DNA from: Alphaproteobacteria bacterium
Lineage (GTDB): Bacteria > Pseudomonadota > Alphaproteobacteria > SP197
DNA: 64,000 nt
Direction: 5' to 3'
Assembly: GCA_009694045.1 (NCBI GenBank)
Contig: SHVY01000001.1
Location: 62,001 to 126,000, forward strand
How positions within the stretch are numbered: the stretch's first letter is position 1; each line of letters opens with the position of its first letter. A program made the translations under genes and the position numbers. Below the pieces are notes generated by a model that was not told the origin of the DNA, made no database searches, and saw only the letters and a program-made list of their open reading frames with translations. Positions 33,409 to 42,082 of this stretch are shown here, piece by piece.

Positions 33409-34161
33409 ATGGTTTCGCTGATCGACGTCCTGCACGCTCGCGCGGGCCTGGTTTGCGCGGTGGGGGCGGGCGGCAAGAAATCGACCCTCGTCCGGCTGGC
33501 GCGGGCCCATTCCGGCCGTGTGCTGTTCACGTCCACGACCATGATCGGCCCGCTGCGCGACGATGTCCCCGGAGCGCGGGTGGTCGCCACCGAAGATGCC
33601 GTGCGCGATCGCGTGGCGGAGGCCGCGCGCGGCCATCGGTTGATCGCGGCGATCGGCCCGCACGTCAAGGCGGGGCGACACGCTGGCTTCGCCGAGGCGA
33701 CCATCGAATCCCTGCGGGCCGCCGCCAGGGCCGATCTTACCCTGGTGAAGGCGGACGGCGCCCGCATGCGTCTCATCAAGGCGCCGGGCGACGCCGAGCC
33801 GGTGCTGCCGCGCACCATGACGACCCTGATCCCCGTGGTCTCGGCGGCGGTGATCGGCGAGCCTCTGACCGATCGCATCGCCCATCGCATTGAACGCCTG
33901 ACGGCCGTGACCGGCGCCCAGATGGGCGACATCCTCACCCCCGAAAACCTTGGCCGGCTGCTGGCGCACCCGGAGGGCTCCCTGAAGGGTTGCGCCGATG
34001 CGGTCGTCGTTCCAGTCATCAACATGGTCGACGATCCGTCTCGCGTCGCGGCGGCTCGCGCGGCGGCGATGATCGCGCTGCGGTTGACCAATCGCTTCGA
34101 CACGGTCGTGCTGGCCAGCATGGTGGCCGAGGACCCGATCGTCGCGCTGGTGCGCCGCTAG
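33409..34161 (+). CDS. yqeC: YqeC-type selenium cofactor/molybdenum hydroxylase accessory protein
   Basis: Codes for 250 residues from ATG 33409. The N-terminal P-loop-like motif CAVGAGGKKSTLVRLARAH and the conserved KADGARMRLIKAPGDAEPVL stretch are typical of YqeC, a protein linked to maturation of selenium-dependent molybdenum hydroxylases. The centre contains VTGAQMGDILTPENLGRLLA and HPEGSLKGC, and the end PVINMVDDP, as in the family. No selenium or Mo-hydroxylase gene is adjacent, so the partner is unknown. Its TAG stop is formed by palindromic element E. Confidence 0.75.
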   Translation: MVSLIDVLHARAGLVCAVGAGGKKSTLVRLARAHSGRVLFTSTTMIGPLRDDVPGARVVATEDAVRDRVAEAARGHRLIAAIGPHVKAGRHAGFAEATIESLRAAARADLTLVKADGARMRLIKAPGDAEPVLPRTMTTLIPVVSAAVIGEPLTDRIAHRIERLTAVTGAQMGDILTPENLGRLLAHPEGSLKGCADAVVVPVINMVDDPSRVAAARAAAMIALRLTNRFDTVVLASMVAEDPIVALVRR

Positions 34162-34232
34162 TGCCCCATCGATTCTGAAATTCGTTCCGATGGTTGCCGC
34201 GAGGTCGGACGAACTTCGAAACCACCGCACTA
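34159..34232. repeat. Palindromic element E between convergent genes; supplies both stop codons
   Basis: A core of 70 bases from G34161 to C34230 is flanked by TA on both sides. Left end GTGCCCCATCGATTCTGAAA; right arm GACGAACTTCGAAACCACCG then CAC. TAG at 34159-34161 ends yqeC on the plus strand. The complementary TAG (34232-34230 on the minus strand) ends the EamA permease. So one insertion serves as stop codon donor for both convergent genes. Confidence 0.7.
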
Positions 34233-35123
34233 ACTCCGGCGGGCTTGCACCCGCGTGCGGTGCCAGGCATAGAGGCCGCTGGCGACGATGACCCCGGCGC
34301 CGACGAAGGTCCAGCGGTCGGGAAAGTCGCCGAAGACGGCGTAGCCGAGCGCCACCATGCAGGGGATTTGCACGTAGGCGTAGGGCTGCAGCACCGAGGC
34401 GGGCGCGCACGTCAGCGCCTGGATGATGCACAGGTGCGCGCCGGTTCCGAGGATGCCCACCACCCCCATCAGCAGCCAGCCCTCCAGGGTCGGGTCCACC
34501 CAGATGAAGGGAACGACGGCGCTTAGCACCAGGGCGCCCACGGTGCCCGAATAGAACAGGGTCGTCGCCGCGCTGTCGGACGTGGACAGGATCCGCGTGG
34601 CGATCTGGTAGCTGGCGTAGAGCGTCGCGGCGCCAAGCGGCAGGATCACCGCCCAATGCATGACGCCGCTTCCCGGCCGGGCGACGATCAGGACGCCCAC
34701 GAACCCGGCGACGATCGCCGACCAGCGTCGGACGCCCACGTTCTCGTGGAGAATCAAGGCGGACAGCATGGTGACCAGCAGCGGTGCCGTGGAACCGATG
34801 GCGTTGGCTTCGGCCAACGGCAGGAAGCTGTAGGCCGTCAGCGCGCACAGGGTCGAACCCACCAGGAACGCCGAGCGAAAGACCTGCAGACCCGGCCGGC
34901 GCGTGCGGACAAGGATGAGGAACCCGCCGCGCAAGGCGGGGGCCAGGGCGAAGAACAGGAACAGGGAATAACGCGCCCAGACGATCTGGAGCACCGGCAG
35001 AGACTGGCTGAGATACTTCGCGGTCGCGTCCATCAGCGAGAACAGGACGACCGTCGCGATCATCAGAAGGATGCCCCGGCCCACGTCCTGGCGCGGGCCG
35101 GGGCTGGGCGTCGGTGTGCTCAA
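34230..35123 (-). CDS. EamA/DMT-family transporter
   Basis: Codes for 297 residues from TTG 35123, which overlaps the amidase stop (TTGA). Ten hydrophobic segments in two EamA repeats are visible, including MIATVVLFSLMDATAKYLS, AFLVGSTLCALTAYSFLPLA, AEANAIGSTAPLLVTMLSAL, SAIVAGFVGVLIVARPGSG, and in the second repeat GVVGILGTGAHLCIIQA and PYAYVQIPCMVALGYAVFGD. Family members export metabolites or amino acids across the inner membrane. Translational coupling with the amidase suggests it moves the amidase substrate or product. Confidence 0.82.
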   Translation of the reverse strand: MSTPTPSPGPRQDVGRGILLMIATVVLFSLMDATAKYLSQSLPVLQIVWARYSLFLFFALAPALRGGFLILVRTRRPGLQVFRSAFLVGSTLCALTAYSFLPLAEANAIGSTAPLLVTMLSALILHENVGVRRWSAIVAGFVGVLIVARPGSGVMHWAVILPLGAATLYASYQIATRILSTSDSAATTLFYSGTVGALVLSAVVPFIWVDPTLEGWLLMGVVGILGTGAHLCIIQALTCAPASVLQPYAYVQIPCMVALGYAVFGDFPDRWTFVGAGVIVASGLYAWHRTRVQARRS

Positions 35124-36553
35124 CCGAAGATCGGCGGGTGGCGGTCGAACCAGGGTCGCGCGGTCTCGATCTGGCTCGCGAGGCGGATGAGCGTCGCTTC
35201 GTCGCCGAAACGACCGGTGAACTGGACCCCAATTGGCAGTCCGGCCCTTGACCAGAAGAGAGGAAGTTGCATGGCCGGCTGTCCGGAGACGTTGGCGAGT
35301 GGCGTGAACGGCAGGCGCGCGAACAAGTCGTCGTAGTAGCGGCGGGCATCGCCCTTGGTCATGTCCACGGTTCCGAGCGGAAAGGGCGGTTCGGACAGCG
35401 TGGGCGAGAGCAGGGCATCGAAGCGCTCCATCAAACGGCCAAGCCGCCGCCCGGTCGCGTGGATCACCTGGATGGACTGGGCGTACTCCACGGTGGTCGA
35501 GCGCGATCCCATCTCCGCCCAATCGCGGGTCACCGGCTCCACGTCGTCATCGCGCAGGGCGCGCTTCAACACCCCGAGCCTGAGTTCGATGGTGTTGCGC
35601 GCCGCGGCGCCGAAGATGATCCACAACGCCTTGAGCAATGCCTCGACATCCACCTCGATGTTGGCCGGCTCGACGTGGTGCCCGAGGGAGGCGCACAGGT
35701 GTCCGGCGTCCTCGGCCGCGGCGACGCAATCGGCGTGCAGCGGCGTGCCGCCCGGCGCCGCCGTGACCAGTCCGATGCGGAGTTTCCCCACGGGCGCGCC
35801 GACCTCGGCGCTGAAGGGTCGAACGGGAGGCGGGGCCGCATAGGGGTCGCCCACGGCCGGCCCGTGGGTCAGGTCGAGGAGCACGGCCGTGTCCCGGACA
35901 CTGCGGCTGACGCAGTGGCCCACCGCCAGGCCGCCGAGGCCCTCGGCCACGTCGGGTCCCATCGGGTTGCGCATGCGCGTCGGCTTCAATCCGACCAGGC
36001 CGCAATTGGCCGCGGGGACGCGGATCGAGCCCCCGCCGTCGGTGGCGTGGGCCAGGGGCAACATGCCGGCGGCGACCGCGGCGGCCGCGCCGCCACTCGA
36101 CCCTCCGGCGCTGCGCGCGGGGTCCCATGGGTTGCGGGTCGGGCCGTGCGCCAGCGGCTCGGTCGACATGTTCAACCCGAATTCCGGCGTGTTGGTCTTG
36201 CCGAGGATGACCAGCCCCGCGGCACGGTAGCGCTCGACCAGGGTGCTGTCGTGGTCGGGCACGAAATCCGCGAACAGACGGCTGCCATTGCGGCAGGGCT
36301 GGCCCGCGTACAACAGGTTCAGATCCTTGAGCGCGTACGGAACCCCGGAGAGCGGTCCGTCCGGCAGGCCTCTGGCGATGGCGGCCCGCGCTTCCCCGTC
36401 CATCCGATGGATGATGGCGTTGAGCGTCGGGTTGTGCCGTTCGATACAGGCGAGGGCCGCGTCCAGGACTTCGCTGGCCGAGATCTGCTTGCGACGTATC
36501 AATTGGGCGAGCCCTACGCCGTCATGGTGCACGTACTCGCGAAACCCGGACAT
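35120..36553 (-). CDS. Amidase-signature family hydrolase
   Basis: Codes for 477 residues from ATG 36553. The Ser-Ser-Lys machinery is complete: Lys76 in PYALKDLNLL, the cis-Ser at about 152 in SAGGSSGGAAAAVAAG, and the nucleophile Ser176 in ATDGGGSIRVPAANCGLVGL. The pattern HGPTRNPWDPARSAGG and the C-terminal PLFWSRAGLPIGVQFTGRFG place it with 6-aminohexanoate-cyclic-dimer-hydrolase-like amidases. Cytosolic. It probably releases ammonia or an amine from an amide; the specificity is unknown. It is coupled to the EamA permease and divergent from the truncated tadG copy. Confidence 0.87.
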   Translation of the reverse strand: MSGFREYVHHDGVGLAQLIRRKQISASEVLDAALACIERHNPTLNAIIHRMDGEARAAIARGLPDGPLSGVPYALKDLNLLYAGQPCRNGSRLFADFVPDHDSTLVERYRAAGLVILGKTNTPEFGLNMSTEPLAHGPTRNPWDPARSAGGSSGGAAAAVAAGMLPLAHATDGGGSIRVPAANCGLVGLKPTRMRNPMGPDVAEGLGGLAVGHCVSRSVRDTAVLLDLTHGPAVGDPYAAPPPVRPFSAEVGAPVGKLRIGLVTAAPGGTPLHADCVAAAEDAGHLCASLGHHVEPANIEVDVEALLKALWIIFGAAARNTIELRLGVLKRALRDDDVEPVTRDWAEMGSRSTTVEYAQSIQVIHATGRRLGRLMERFDALLSPTLSEPPFPLGTVDMTKGDARRYYDDLFARLPFTPLANVSGQPAMQLPLFWSRAGLPIGVQFTGRFGDEATLIRLASQIETARPWFDRHPPIFG

Positions 36554-36689
36554 CCGATTCCCCCGTGTCGAACCGGCCGATCTGGCCCTATCGCGATGGC
36601 CTTAGCAATGGCAAGGTCGTCTTGGTCGGGGTTCCTGCCGGTCCGTGGCACGCTCCTTGCGTTAAGCCTAATCGACGGAACGGCCCGTC

Positions 36690-37554
36690 TCCCGCGCACG
36701 CGTTCATCGAGATCATGTTCGCGGGCGAAGACCAAAGCGACACCTTGAAGATCGGCGTCGTCCTGTTCGCCGGCACCGTCAACATCGGGACCGGCATGGC
36801 AAGCGACGTCAAGGACAACCCCGGCGCGCCGAATCGCTTCGCTGGAACCACGTGGCGCGGCTGCGTCGAGGCGAGACCGCATCCCTATGACATCGAGGAT
36901 TCCTACGTCGCCAACACGTCCCCGGGCGGGCAGTGGCGGGCGTACTCCTGGCACGCCCATGTGATCCAGAACAACTGGCCGGCGATCACGGCGACGCGGG
37001 GGCCGAACAAGCAATGCCACGTCGAGTCGGTCCTGCCCCTGAGCGATCAGAAATCCAGTGTGGATGGGATCATCGACGCGCTGACGACGGATGGCCAGAC
37101 GAACATCGCGGCCGGCGCGTACTGGGGCTGGGCCGTCCTGTCGCCGCAGGAGCCGTTCACCGACGGCTCCGAGTACGGGGACGACGAAACCGACAAGATC
37201 ATGATCATCATGACCGACGGCGAGAATTTCGTCAGCACCGCCACCGGGTCATACTCGGCGTTCGGAACGATCGCCGAAGCCAACGCGGCCCTCGGTTGTC
37301 CGACGAATTTATCCGCGTGCAAGCTCGCCGAACTCAACCAACGAACCGCGGAGGTCTGCGAGGCCATCAAGGACGAAGAGATCACGGTTTACACGATCGG
37401 GTTCGACATCGACGATGCCAGCCCCGTGCTCGACCTGCTCGAGGACTGCGCGACGGACCAGAACAAGTTCTTCGTGTCGCCGACCAACGCCGATCTCGAG
37501 GCCACGTTCGCCACGATCGGCAACGAGTTGATGAACCTGCGGATCGGCCACTAA
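36690..37554 (+). pseudogene. 5'-truncated duplicate of tadG (von Willebrand A-type pilus protein)
   Basis: From about 36690 the reading AHAFIEIMFAGEDQSDTLKI matches residues after about 175 of the intact TadG-like protein at 38967-40343 (SHDFIDILFGEEEVNEQLKI). It stays co-linear to the end (ATFATIGNELMNLRIGH versus AAFQAIATELSNLRIGQ). Long stretches such as VKDNPGAPNRF and NNWPAITAT are identical. The membrane anchor and first MIDAS motif (LDVTGSMAG in the intact copy) are missing. The frame is open from GTG 36565, but the first 40 residues are unrelated and sit in the amidase/tad spacer. It is best read as a truncated duplicate; expression as a soluble fragment cannot be excluded. Confidence 0.75.
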
Positions 37555-37739
37555 GGCACTCTGGTCGGGTTCAGTATTGGGATGACGATTGTGCGAGCGA
37601 TCACTGCGCCATGGCGCCAGTCGTGCGATGATTTTCGCTAAGGACCCAGTTGGGCGTCGCACGCGATCCGTCTGACGCAATTGGGCTATGACCCCAACAA
37701 AATAGCCATTATCATCGATTGTGTTACAGTAGATATGAC

Positions 37740-38303
37740 ATGAGACCTTGGATTCGAGCGGCACTTTCGTTGAGTAGGGAATGCCGGGGCGTCACCGCGA
37801 TGGAGTTCGCGCTGATCGCACCTACCTTCATTGTCCTCATGTTCGGGATCGTCGAATCGTCGATCATGTATTACATCGCCACGACCATGGAGGGCGAGGT
37901 CCAGGTCGCGGCGCGCCAAATCCGAACGGGGTCCGTTCAGGGCGCAGCGGATCCTCTGCTGGCCTTTCAGGAACTACTGTGCGCCAACCTCGCCGGGTTC
38001 ATGGATTGCGACAGCGCTGCCGTAGCGGGTCAGGTAGGTGTCATCGGTATGGTGATCGATGTTCGCACCTTCCCCGATTTTGGCAGCCTGGATCGCCCAC
38101 CCTTGATCGACGACGACGGCAATCCGCAGAACGAAAATTTCGATCCGGGCGGCGCCGGGGACGTCATCCTCGTTCGGATCGCCTACCGCTACACGATCGT
38201 GACCCCGTTCCTCGGCAACCTGTTCAACGGCGGCGGTAACGGCTTTGTCGATCTGTATGCCGCGTCGGCGTTCCAGAACGAACCCTACGACGGGCCACTC
38301 TAA
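37740..38303 (+). CDS. tadE: TadE-like pilus assembly pseudopilin
   Basis: Codes for 187 residues from ATG 37740. The TadE hallmark is a short basic leader followed by a hydrophobic helix beginning with Glu at +5: CRGVTAMEFALIAPTFIVLM. Pseudopilins of this class are processed by the TadV prepilin peptidase and sit in the inner membrane. The C-terminal domain is acidic (LIDDDGNPQNENFDPGGAGD). It is followed by a second TadE/TadF-type gene after two bases and then tadG. Confidence 0.82.
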   Translation: MRPWIRAALSLSRECRGVTAMEFALIAPTFIVLMFGIVESSIMYYIATTMEGEVQVAARQIRTGSVQGAADPLLAFQELLCANLAGFMDCDSAAVAGQVGVIGMVIDVRTFPDFGSLDRPPLIDDDGNPQNENFDPGGAGDVILVRIAYRYTIVTPFLGNLFNGGGNGFVDLYAASAFQNEPYDGPL

Positions 38304-38305
38304 TC

Positions 38306-38836
38306 ATGAAAAATCGCGGAATCCTGGCTTGGATCGCGGATAGGCGCGGAGTCGCCGCCTCCGAGTTCGCCTTACTCCTGCCCGTCATGGTGCTGTTCCT
38401 GTTCGGCACGGTCGAAGTGGGCAATGCCATCCTCATCCAACGCAAAGTGACCGCCGCAGTGCAGACGGCCGCTGACCTTACGGCCCAGGCGACGGCGGTC
38501 GACGATACCGACATCGCCAATTTGTTCGAAGCCATGAACGCGGTCATCGAGCCCTATCCCGAGGGTGACGCCGCCTACATCATCGAAAGCGTCATCGACG
38601 ACGGTGGCGGCAACGAGGTTATCGATTGGGTCGATGCCCAGGGCGGCGGCGGCGGAGCTCCGGGCGACGCGGTCGATCTGCCCACCGGTCTTCTGCTCGC
38701 CGGCGGCAGTGTCATCGTCGCCCAGGTCACCTACAACTACACCCCGGTTTTCGGCGATCTGGTCACGGGCGCGTTCGCGATCTCGGACATCGCCTATTTG
38801 CGGCCTCGGCGCACGGCGCAGATCGTGCGGCAATAG
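38306..38836 (+). CDS. Second TadE/TadF-like pseudopilin
   Basis: Codes for 176 residues from ATG 38306, two bases after the tadE stop. Leader and helix: RRGVAASEFALLLPVMVLFL, with the conserved Glu after the small-residue cleavage site. The remainder is a beta-rich extracytoplasmic domain with a Gly-rich loop (DAQGGGGGAPGD). It is likely the TadF partner of the first protein. Both would be processed by TadV and act as minor components of the Flp pilus machine. Confidence 0.78.
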   Translation: MKNRGILAWIADRRGVAASEFALLLPVMVLFLFGTVEVGNAILIQRKVTAAVQTAADLTAQATAVDDTDIANLFEAMNAVIEPYPEGDAAYIIESVIDDGGGNEVIDWVDAQGGGGGAPGDAVDLPTGLLLAGGSVIVAQVTYNYTPVFGDLVTGAFAISDIAYLRPRRTAQIVRQ

Positions 38837-38966
38837 ATCTCGCCAGAGACGTGCGCGGGTCGGCTTCAAGGGGAACGTTGATTGGGCAGCTTCGGCGGGT
38901 CGATCGCCGCGCCATGAGTTGGCCCAGGCCAGCGACGCCATTGTCGCGGGCGGAAAGGAGTCGGAC

Positions 38967-40343
38967 ATGACGTCCACGTTGCACAATGCCTCGCCTCGCC
39001 ATCACCCTATCCTGGGCGAGGCGCGGGCCCTCTTCACCAGCAGGGTGGGGGTCACGGCGCTGATCTTCGCCATCAGCCTGTTGCCCTTCGCCTTGGCGAC
39101 TGGTGCGGCCATCGACATCGGGCGGGCCTATGTCGTGCGATCGCGCCTGGCCTACGCGCTGGATGCCGCGGGTCTTGCCGTGGGATCGGCTCCGACGAGC
39201 GACCCCGCGGCGTTGCAGATCATCCTCGAGGACTTCTTCGCGGCCAACTACCCGGAAGAGCGGCTGGGAGTCGCCGCCAGTCCGATCATGACGTTCGTCG
39301 GCAACGAGATCCATTTGAGCGCCACGGCCAATTTGCCGACGACACTCATGAACGTCATCGGCATTCACGATCTTTCGATCGCGACGACCGCGGTCATCAT
39401 CAAGGAAACGAAGGGCCTCGAGGTGGCGATGGTGCTCGACGTGACCGGGTCGATGGCCGGGGCCAAGATCGCGGCCCTGAAGACCGCATCGCATGATTTC
39501 ATCGACATCCTGTTCGGCGAGGAGGAGGTGAACGAACAACTGAAGATCGGCATCGTGCCCTTCGCGAACGCGGTCAATATCGGCACCGACAAGGCCAGCG
39601 TCGTCAAAGATAACCCGGGTGCGCCCAATCGCTTCGGCACGACGTCATGGGCGGGATGCGTCGAAGAGCGGTCATATCCGCACGACGTCACCGATACCTA
39701 CGTTGCCGGCACGGGCGTGAACGGGAAATGGCGGGCCTATGCCTGGCCACCGCATTCGACCCAGAACAACTGGCCCGCCATCACCGCGACCAAGGGGCCG
39801 AACAAGGATTGCCAGGCGACGGCCGTACTGCCGTTGACCAGCACGAGAGCCACCCTCGACGCCTTGATCAACAGCCTCGTCGCCAAGGGCAACACCAACG
39901 TTCCGGTCGGCACCGTTTGGGGCTGGCGGGTGCTTTCGCCGACCGAGCCGTTCACCCAGGGCACGTCCTACGGCGACGAGGAGTTCAACAAGGCCATGGT
40001 CATCATGACCGACGGCGAGAACAACATCAGCACGACGACGGGAACCTACTCGGCGTACGGAACCGTAAGTCAGGCAACCACGAAGCTCGGATGCAGCAGC
40101 GTAACCTGCAAGGAGGCCAAGATGGACGATCGCTTCCTCGAGCTCTGCGCCAAGATCAAGGCCCTGGATGTCATCATCTTCACCATCGGCTTCGACTTGC
40201 CCGACGGCAGCAACGCACTCGATCTCCTCGAGACGTGCGCGACCGATGCCTCGAAGTTCTACAACTCGCCCAGCCCCGCCGATCTGCAGGCTGCGTTCCA
40301 GGCGATCGCCACCGAACTCAGCAACTTGCGAATCGGGCAATAG
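38967..40343 (+). CDS. tadG: TadG-like protein with von Willebrand factor A domain
   Basis: Codes for 458 residues from ATG 38967 with AAAGGAG upstream. An N-terminal membrane segment of the TadG type (VTALIFAISLLPFALATGAA, then IDIGRAYVVRSRLAYALDAA) is followed by a vWA domain from about residue 152. This has the MIDAS motif LDVTGSMAGAKIAAL and the later MVIMTDGENN and IIFTIGFDLPDGSNALDLL. A Cys pair region (GCSSVTCKEAK) is inserted in the domain. The protein is thought to anchor in the inner membrane and display the vWA domain outside the cytosol. It ends the tadE-tadE-tadG unit. Confidence 0.85.
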   Translation: MTSTLHNASPRHHPILGEARALFTSRVGVTALIFAISLLPFALATGAAIDIGRAYVVRSRLAYALDAAGLAVGSAPTSDPAALQIILEDFFAANYPEERLGVAASPIMTFVGNEIHLSATANLPTTLMNVIGIHDLSIATTAVIIKETKGLEVAMVLDVTGSMAGAKIAALKTASHDFIDILFGEEEVNEQLKIGIVPFANAVNIGTDKASVVKDNPGAPNRFGTTSWAGCVEERSYPHDVTDTYVAGTGVNGKWRAYAWPPHSTQNNWPAITATKGPNKDCQATAVLPLTSTRATLDALINSLVAKGNTNVPVGTVWGWRVLSPTEPFTQGTSYGDEEFNKAMVIMTDGENNISTTTGTYSAYGTVSQATTKLGCSSVTCKEAKMDDRFLELCAKIKALDVIIFTIGFDLPDGSNALDLLETCATDASKFYNSPSPADLQAAFQAIATELSNLRIGQ

Positions 40344-40373
40344 GAAAGCGGAGCCCGGAACCTCGGCAGCCCG

Positions 40374-41222
40374 CTAAAGGTCGGTCACGGCGAGCCGCGG
40401 CGCCTCGCGCAGGACCTGATCGGCGTTGAGGTTCGCCTGGGGGTAGTTCACGACCTCGACTCGAACCTCGGGCCTGAACTCCACGTCGTCGACGATGATC
40501 GTGGTGTGGCGGATGTCCCGCATCAGCTTTTCGGCGACGGTGCGGCAGCGGTCCCAGAAGGTGTTCTGCAGCATCATGCACAGGCTGCCGTCGTCGATCC
40601 GGGCCACTAGATCGCTGTCGCGCACCCCGGTATGGAGAATCCGGGAGACCTCGACCATCAGCCGTTCGGCGGGGCCGTAACCGTGACCCTCGAACGTCGC
40701 GCGATAGTTGGCGAGGTGGAAGAACATCAAGGTGCCGCTCGTTTCGGTTCGGCGGTTCTCGGCCATGACCACGCGGAAGAACTGACGGAAGCTCTCGAGG
40801 TTGACGAGCCCGGTCGATTCGTCCGCCCCGGCGCCTTCGCGCAAGGAGTCTTCGAGGTTGAGGAGTCGTTTGCAGTTCTTCAGACGCAGCCGCAACTCGA
40901 CCGGGCTGAAAGGCTTCACCAGGTAGTCGTCGGCGCCCGCCTCCAGGGCCTGCACCGTGGCATCGCGATCCGCCGCATCGACATAGAAGATGACGTAGGT
41001 GTAGCGGCGCCGCTTGAGATTCCGGATGTGGCGGCACAGCTCGCCGCCCGACATGCCCGGCAGCTTCCAATCCATGATGACCAGACGGAACGGCTCGCGG
41101 TCGACCAGGCGCTTCGCGGCGATGCCCGACGACACGACCGTCGCCTTGTGGCCCCAGGTCTCCAGCTTGGTCCGCGTCAGGCGGGCGAACATGTCGTTGT
41201 CGTCGACGACCAGGATACGCAT
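40374..41222 (-). CDS. Response regulator with degenerate GGDEF-like output domain
   Basis: Codes for 282 residues from ATG 41222. The receiver domain is intact: acidic pair in ILVVDDNDMFARL, phospho-acceptor Asp51 (LVIMDWKLPGMSGG), and Lys103 (DDYLVKPFSPVELR). The C-terminal part follows the GGDEF fold order (DESTGLVNLESFRQFFRVVM, GTLMFFHLANYRATFEGHGY, GPAERLMVEVSRIL), but the active site is VARIDDGSLCMML instead of a GGDEF sequence. Diguanylate cyclase activity is therefore unlikely; it may bind a partner or nucleotide. Lying inside the tad locus, it may control pilus function. No histidine kinase is adjacent. Confidence 0.8.
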   Translation of the reverse strand: MRILVVDDNDMFARLTRTKLETWGHKATVVSSGIAAKRLVDREPFRLVIMDWKLPGMSGGELCRHIRNLKRRRYTYVIFYVDAADRDATVQALEAGADDYLVKPFSPVELRLRLKNCKRLLNLEDSLREGAGADESTGLVNLESFRQFFRVVMAENRRTETSGTLMFFHLANYRATFEGHGYGPAERLMVEVSRILHTGVRDSDLVARIDDGSLCMMLQNTFWDRCRTVAEKLMRDIRHTTIIVDDVEFRPEVRVEVVNYPQANLNADQVLREAPRLAVTDL

Positions 41223-41273
41223 GGTCCTTACCGACTCCTTCCGTGCCCAGCTCGAACGGCTAGAGCAGCGAGG

Positions 41274-41822
41274 TCACTCTTCCGCCGTCGCCGTCGGCTG
41301 CAGGAGCTGTCCGCTACTTGCCTCGCCACCGAGACTGGCCGTGGCCTCGGCGACGCCCCCGGCGTCGCTCGCCGCCCCGCTGGATGCCAGCCCCAGGTTC
41401 TTCGCCGCCTTGATCACGTCCTCGCCCGGGGTGCGCGTCTGGGCGCAGCGCGGATCGCAGGCGAACGTGAATTCCCCGACGTTGCGATCCAGGGTGACCG
41501 TGCGATCGTTGGATGGGGTGACGATGACCGGCGCCGTGTAGATGGTCTCGCCGTCCTTGTCCATGATGGTCAGGCTGGTCTCGCCCGGGCGGATGCCGAA
41601 CACGAAGACCAGGGTCGGCGATTCCACCGAGACGTCGGCGATATTGGGGTTGCCGATGATGACGATCCCCGCGTCCTTCTTGAGCCGAACCACCGTGGAC
41701 GAGTCGAGCTGCACCCGCAAGGCATCGGCCGCCGTGGCCGCCGTGACCCAGGCGAATGCCAGCACCATCATCGCGCCCGCGGCAATCCACCGTGCTCCGA
41801 ACCGCTTGTCACCGTGCCGCAT
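41274..41822 (-). CDS. Pilus assembly protein, CpaC/RcpA N-terminal-like domain only
   Basis: Codes for 182 residues from ATG 41822. A Sec signal (WIAAGAMMVLAFAWVTAATA) is followed by a domain matching the secretin-associated pilus N-terminal fold: LDSSTVVRLKKDAGIVIIGN, PNIADVSVESPTLVFVFG, RPGETSLTIMDKDGETIY. The same fold opens the CpaC secretin at 48706-50115 (SRIIRLPVDVRDVLITNPLV). Here it is stand-alone, with a Cys pair (CDPRCAQ) and a low-complexity Ala/Gly tail. Probably a periplasmic accessory of the Tad secretin. The response regulator follows about 50 bases downstream. Confidence 0.75.
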   Translation of the reverse strand: MRHGDKRFGARWIAAGAMMVLAFAWVTAATAADALRVQLDSSTVVRLKKDAGIVIIGNPNIADVSVESPTLVFVFGIRPGETSLTIMDKDGETIYTAPVIVTPSNDRTVTLDRNVGEFTFACDPRCAQTRTPGEDVIKAAKNLGLASSGAASDAGGVAEATASLGGEASSGQLLQPTATAEE

Positions 41823-42082
41823 GATCCACCCTCCGCCCGCATATCCGTTCCATGGAGCCGTCGATGCCCGACCGGATCATGACGATCGACCTTTATACAC
41901 TTCGTTAACCGCGTTGATCGCCGCGATCATAGGCGACGCACGAAATTCAATGAATACATCTAATTACATCCCGTTCTTCGTGCAAAGTGAATATTCGGTC
42001 GTTGCCGTGGCGAGGCCACGCACGCCGTTCCGGGCGCGCTATAGTGCGACAACGGTGCGCGGACAGAGTGGGGCGGCAGGGA

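Noticed and set aside
41987-42082. Longer N-terminus for the TadD-like lipoprotein starting at ATG 41987
   Set aside because: It would bury the lipoprotein signal behind 32 basic residues; TTG 42083 has a ribosome site and gives a proper lipobox.
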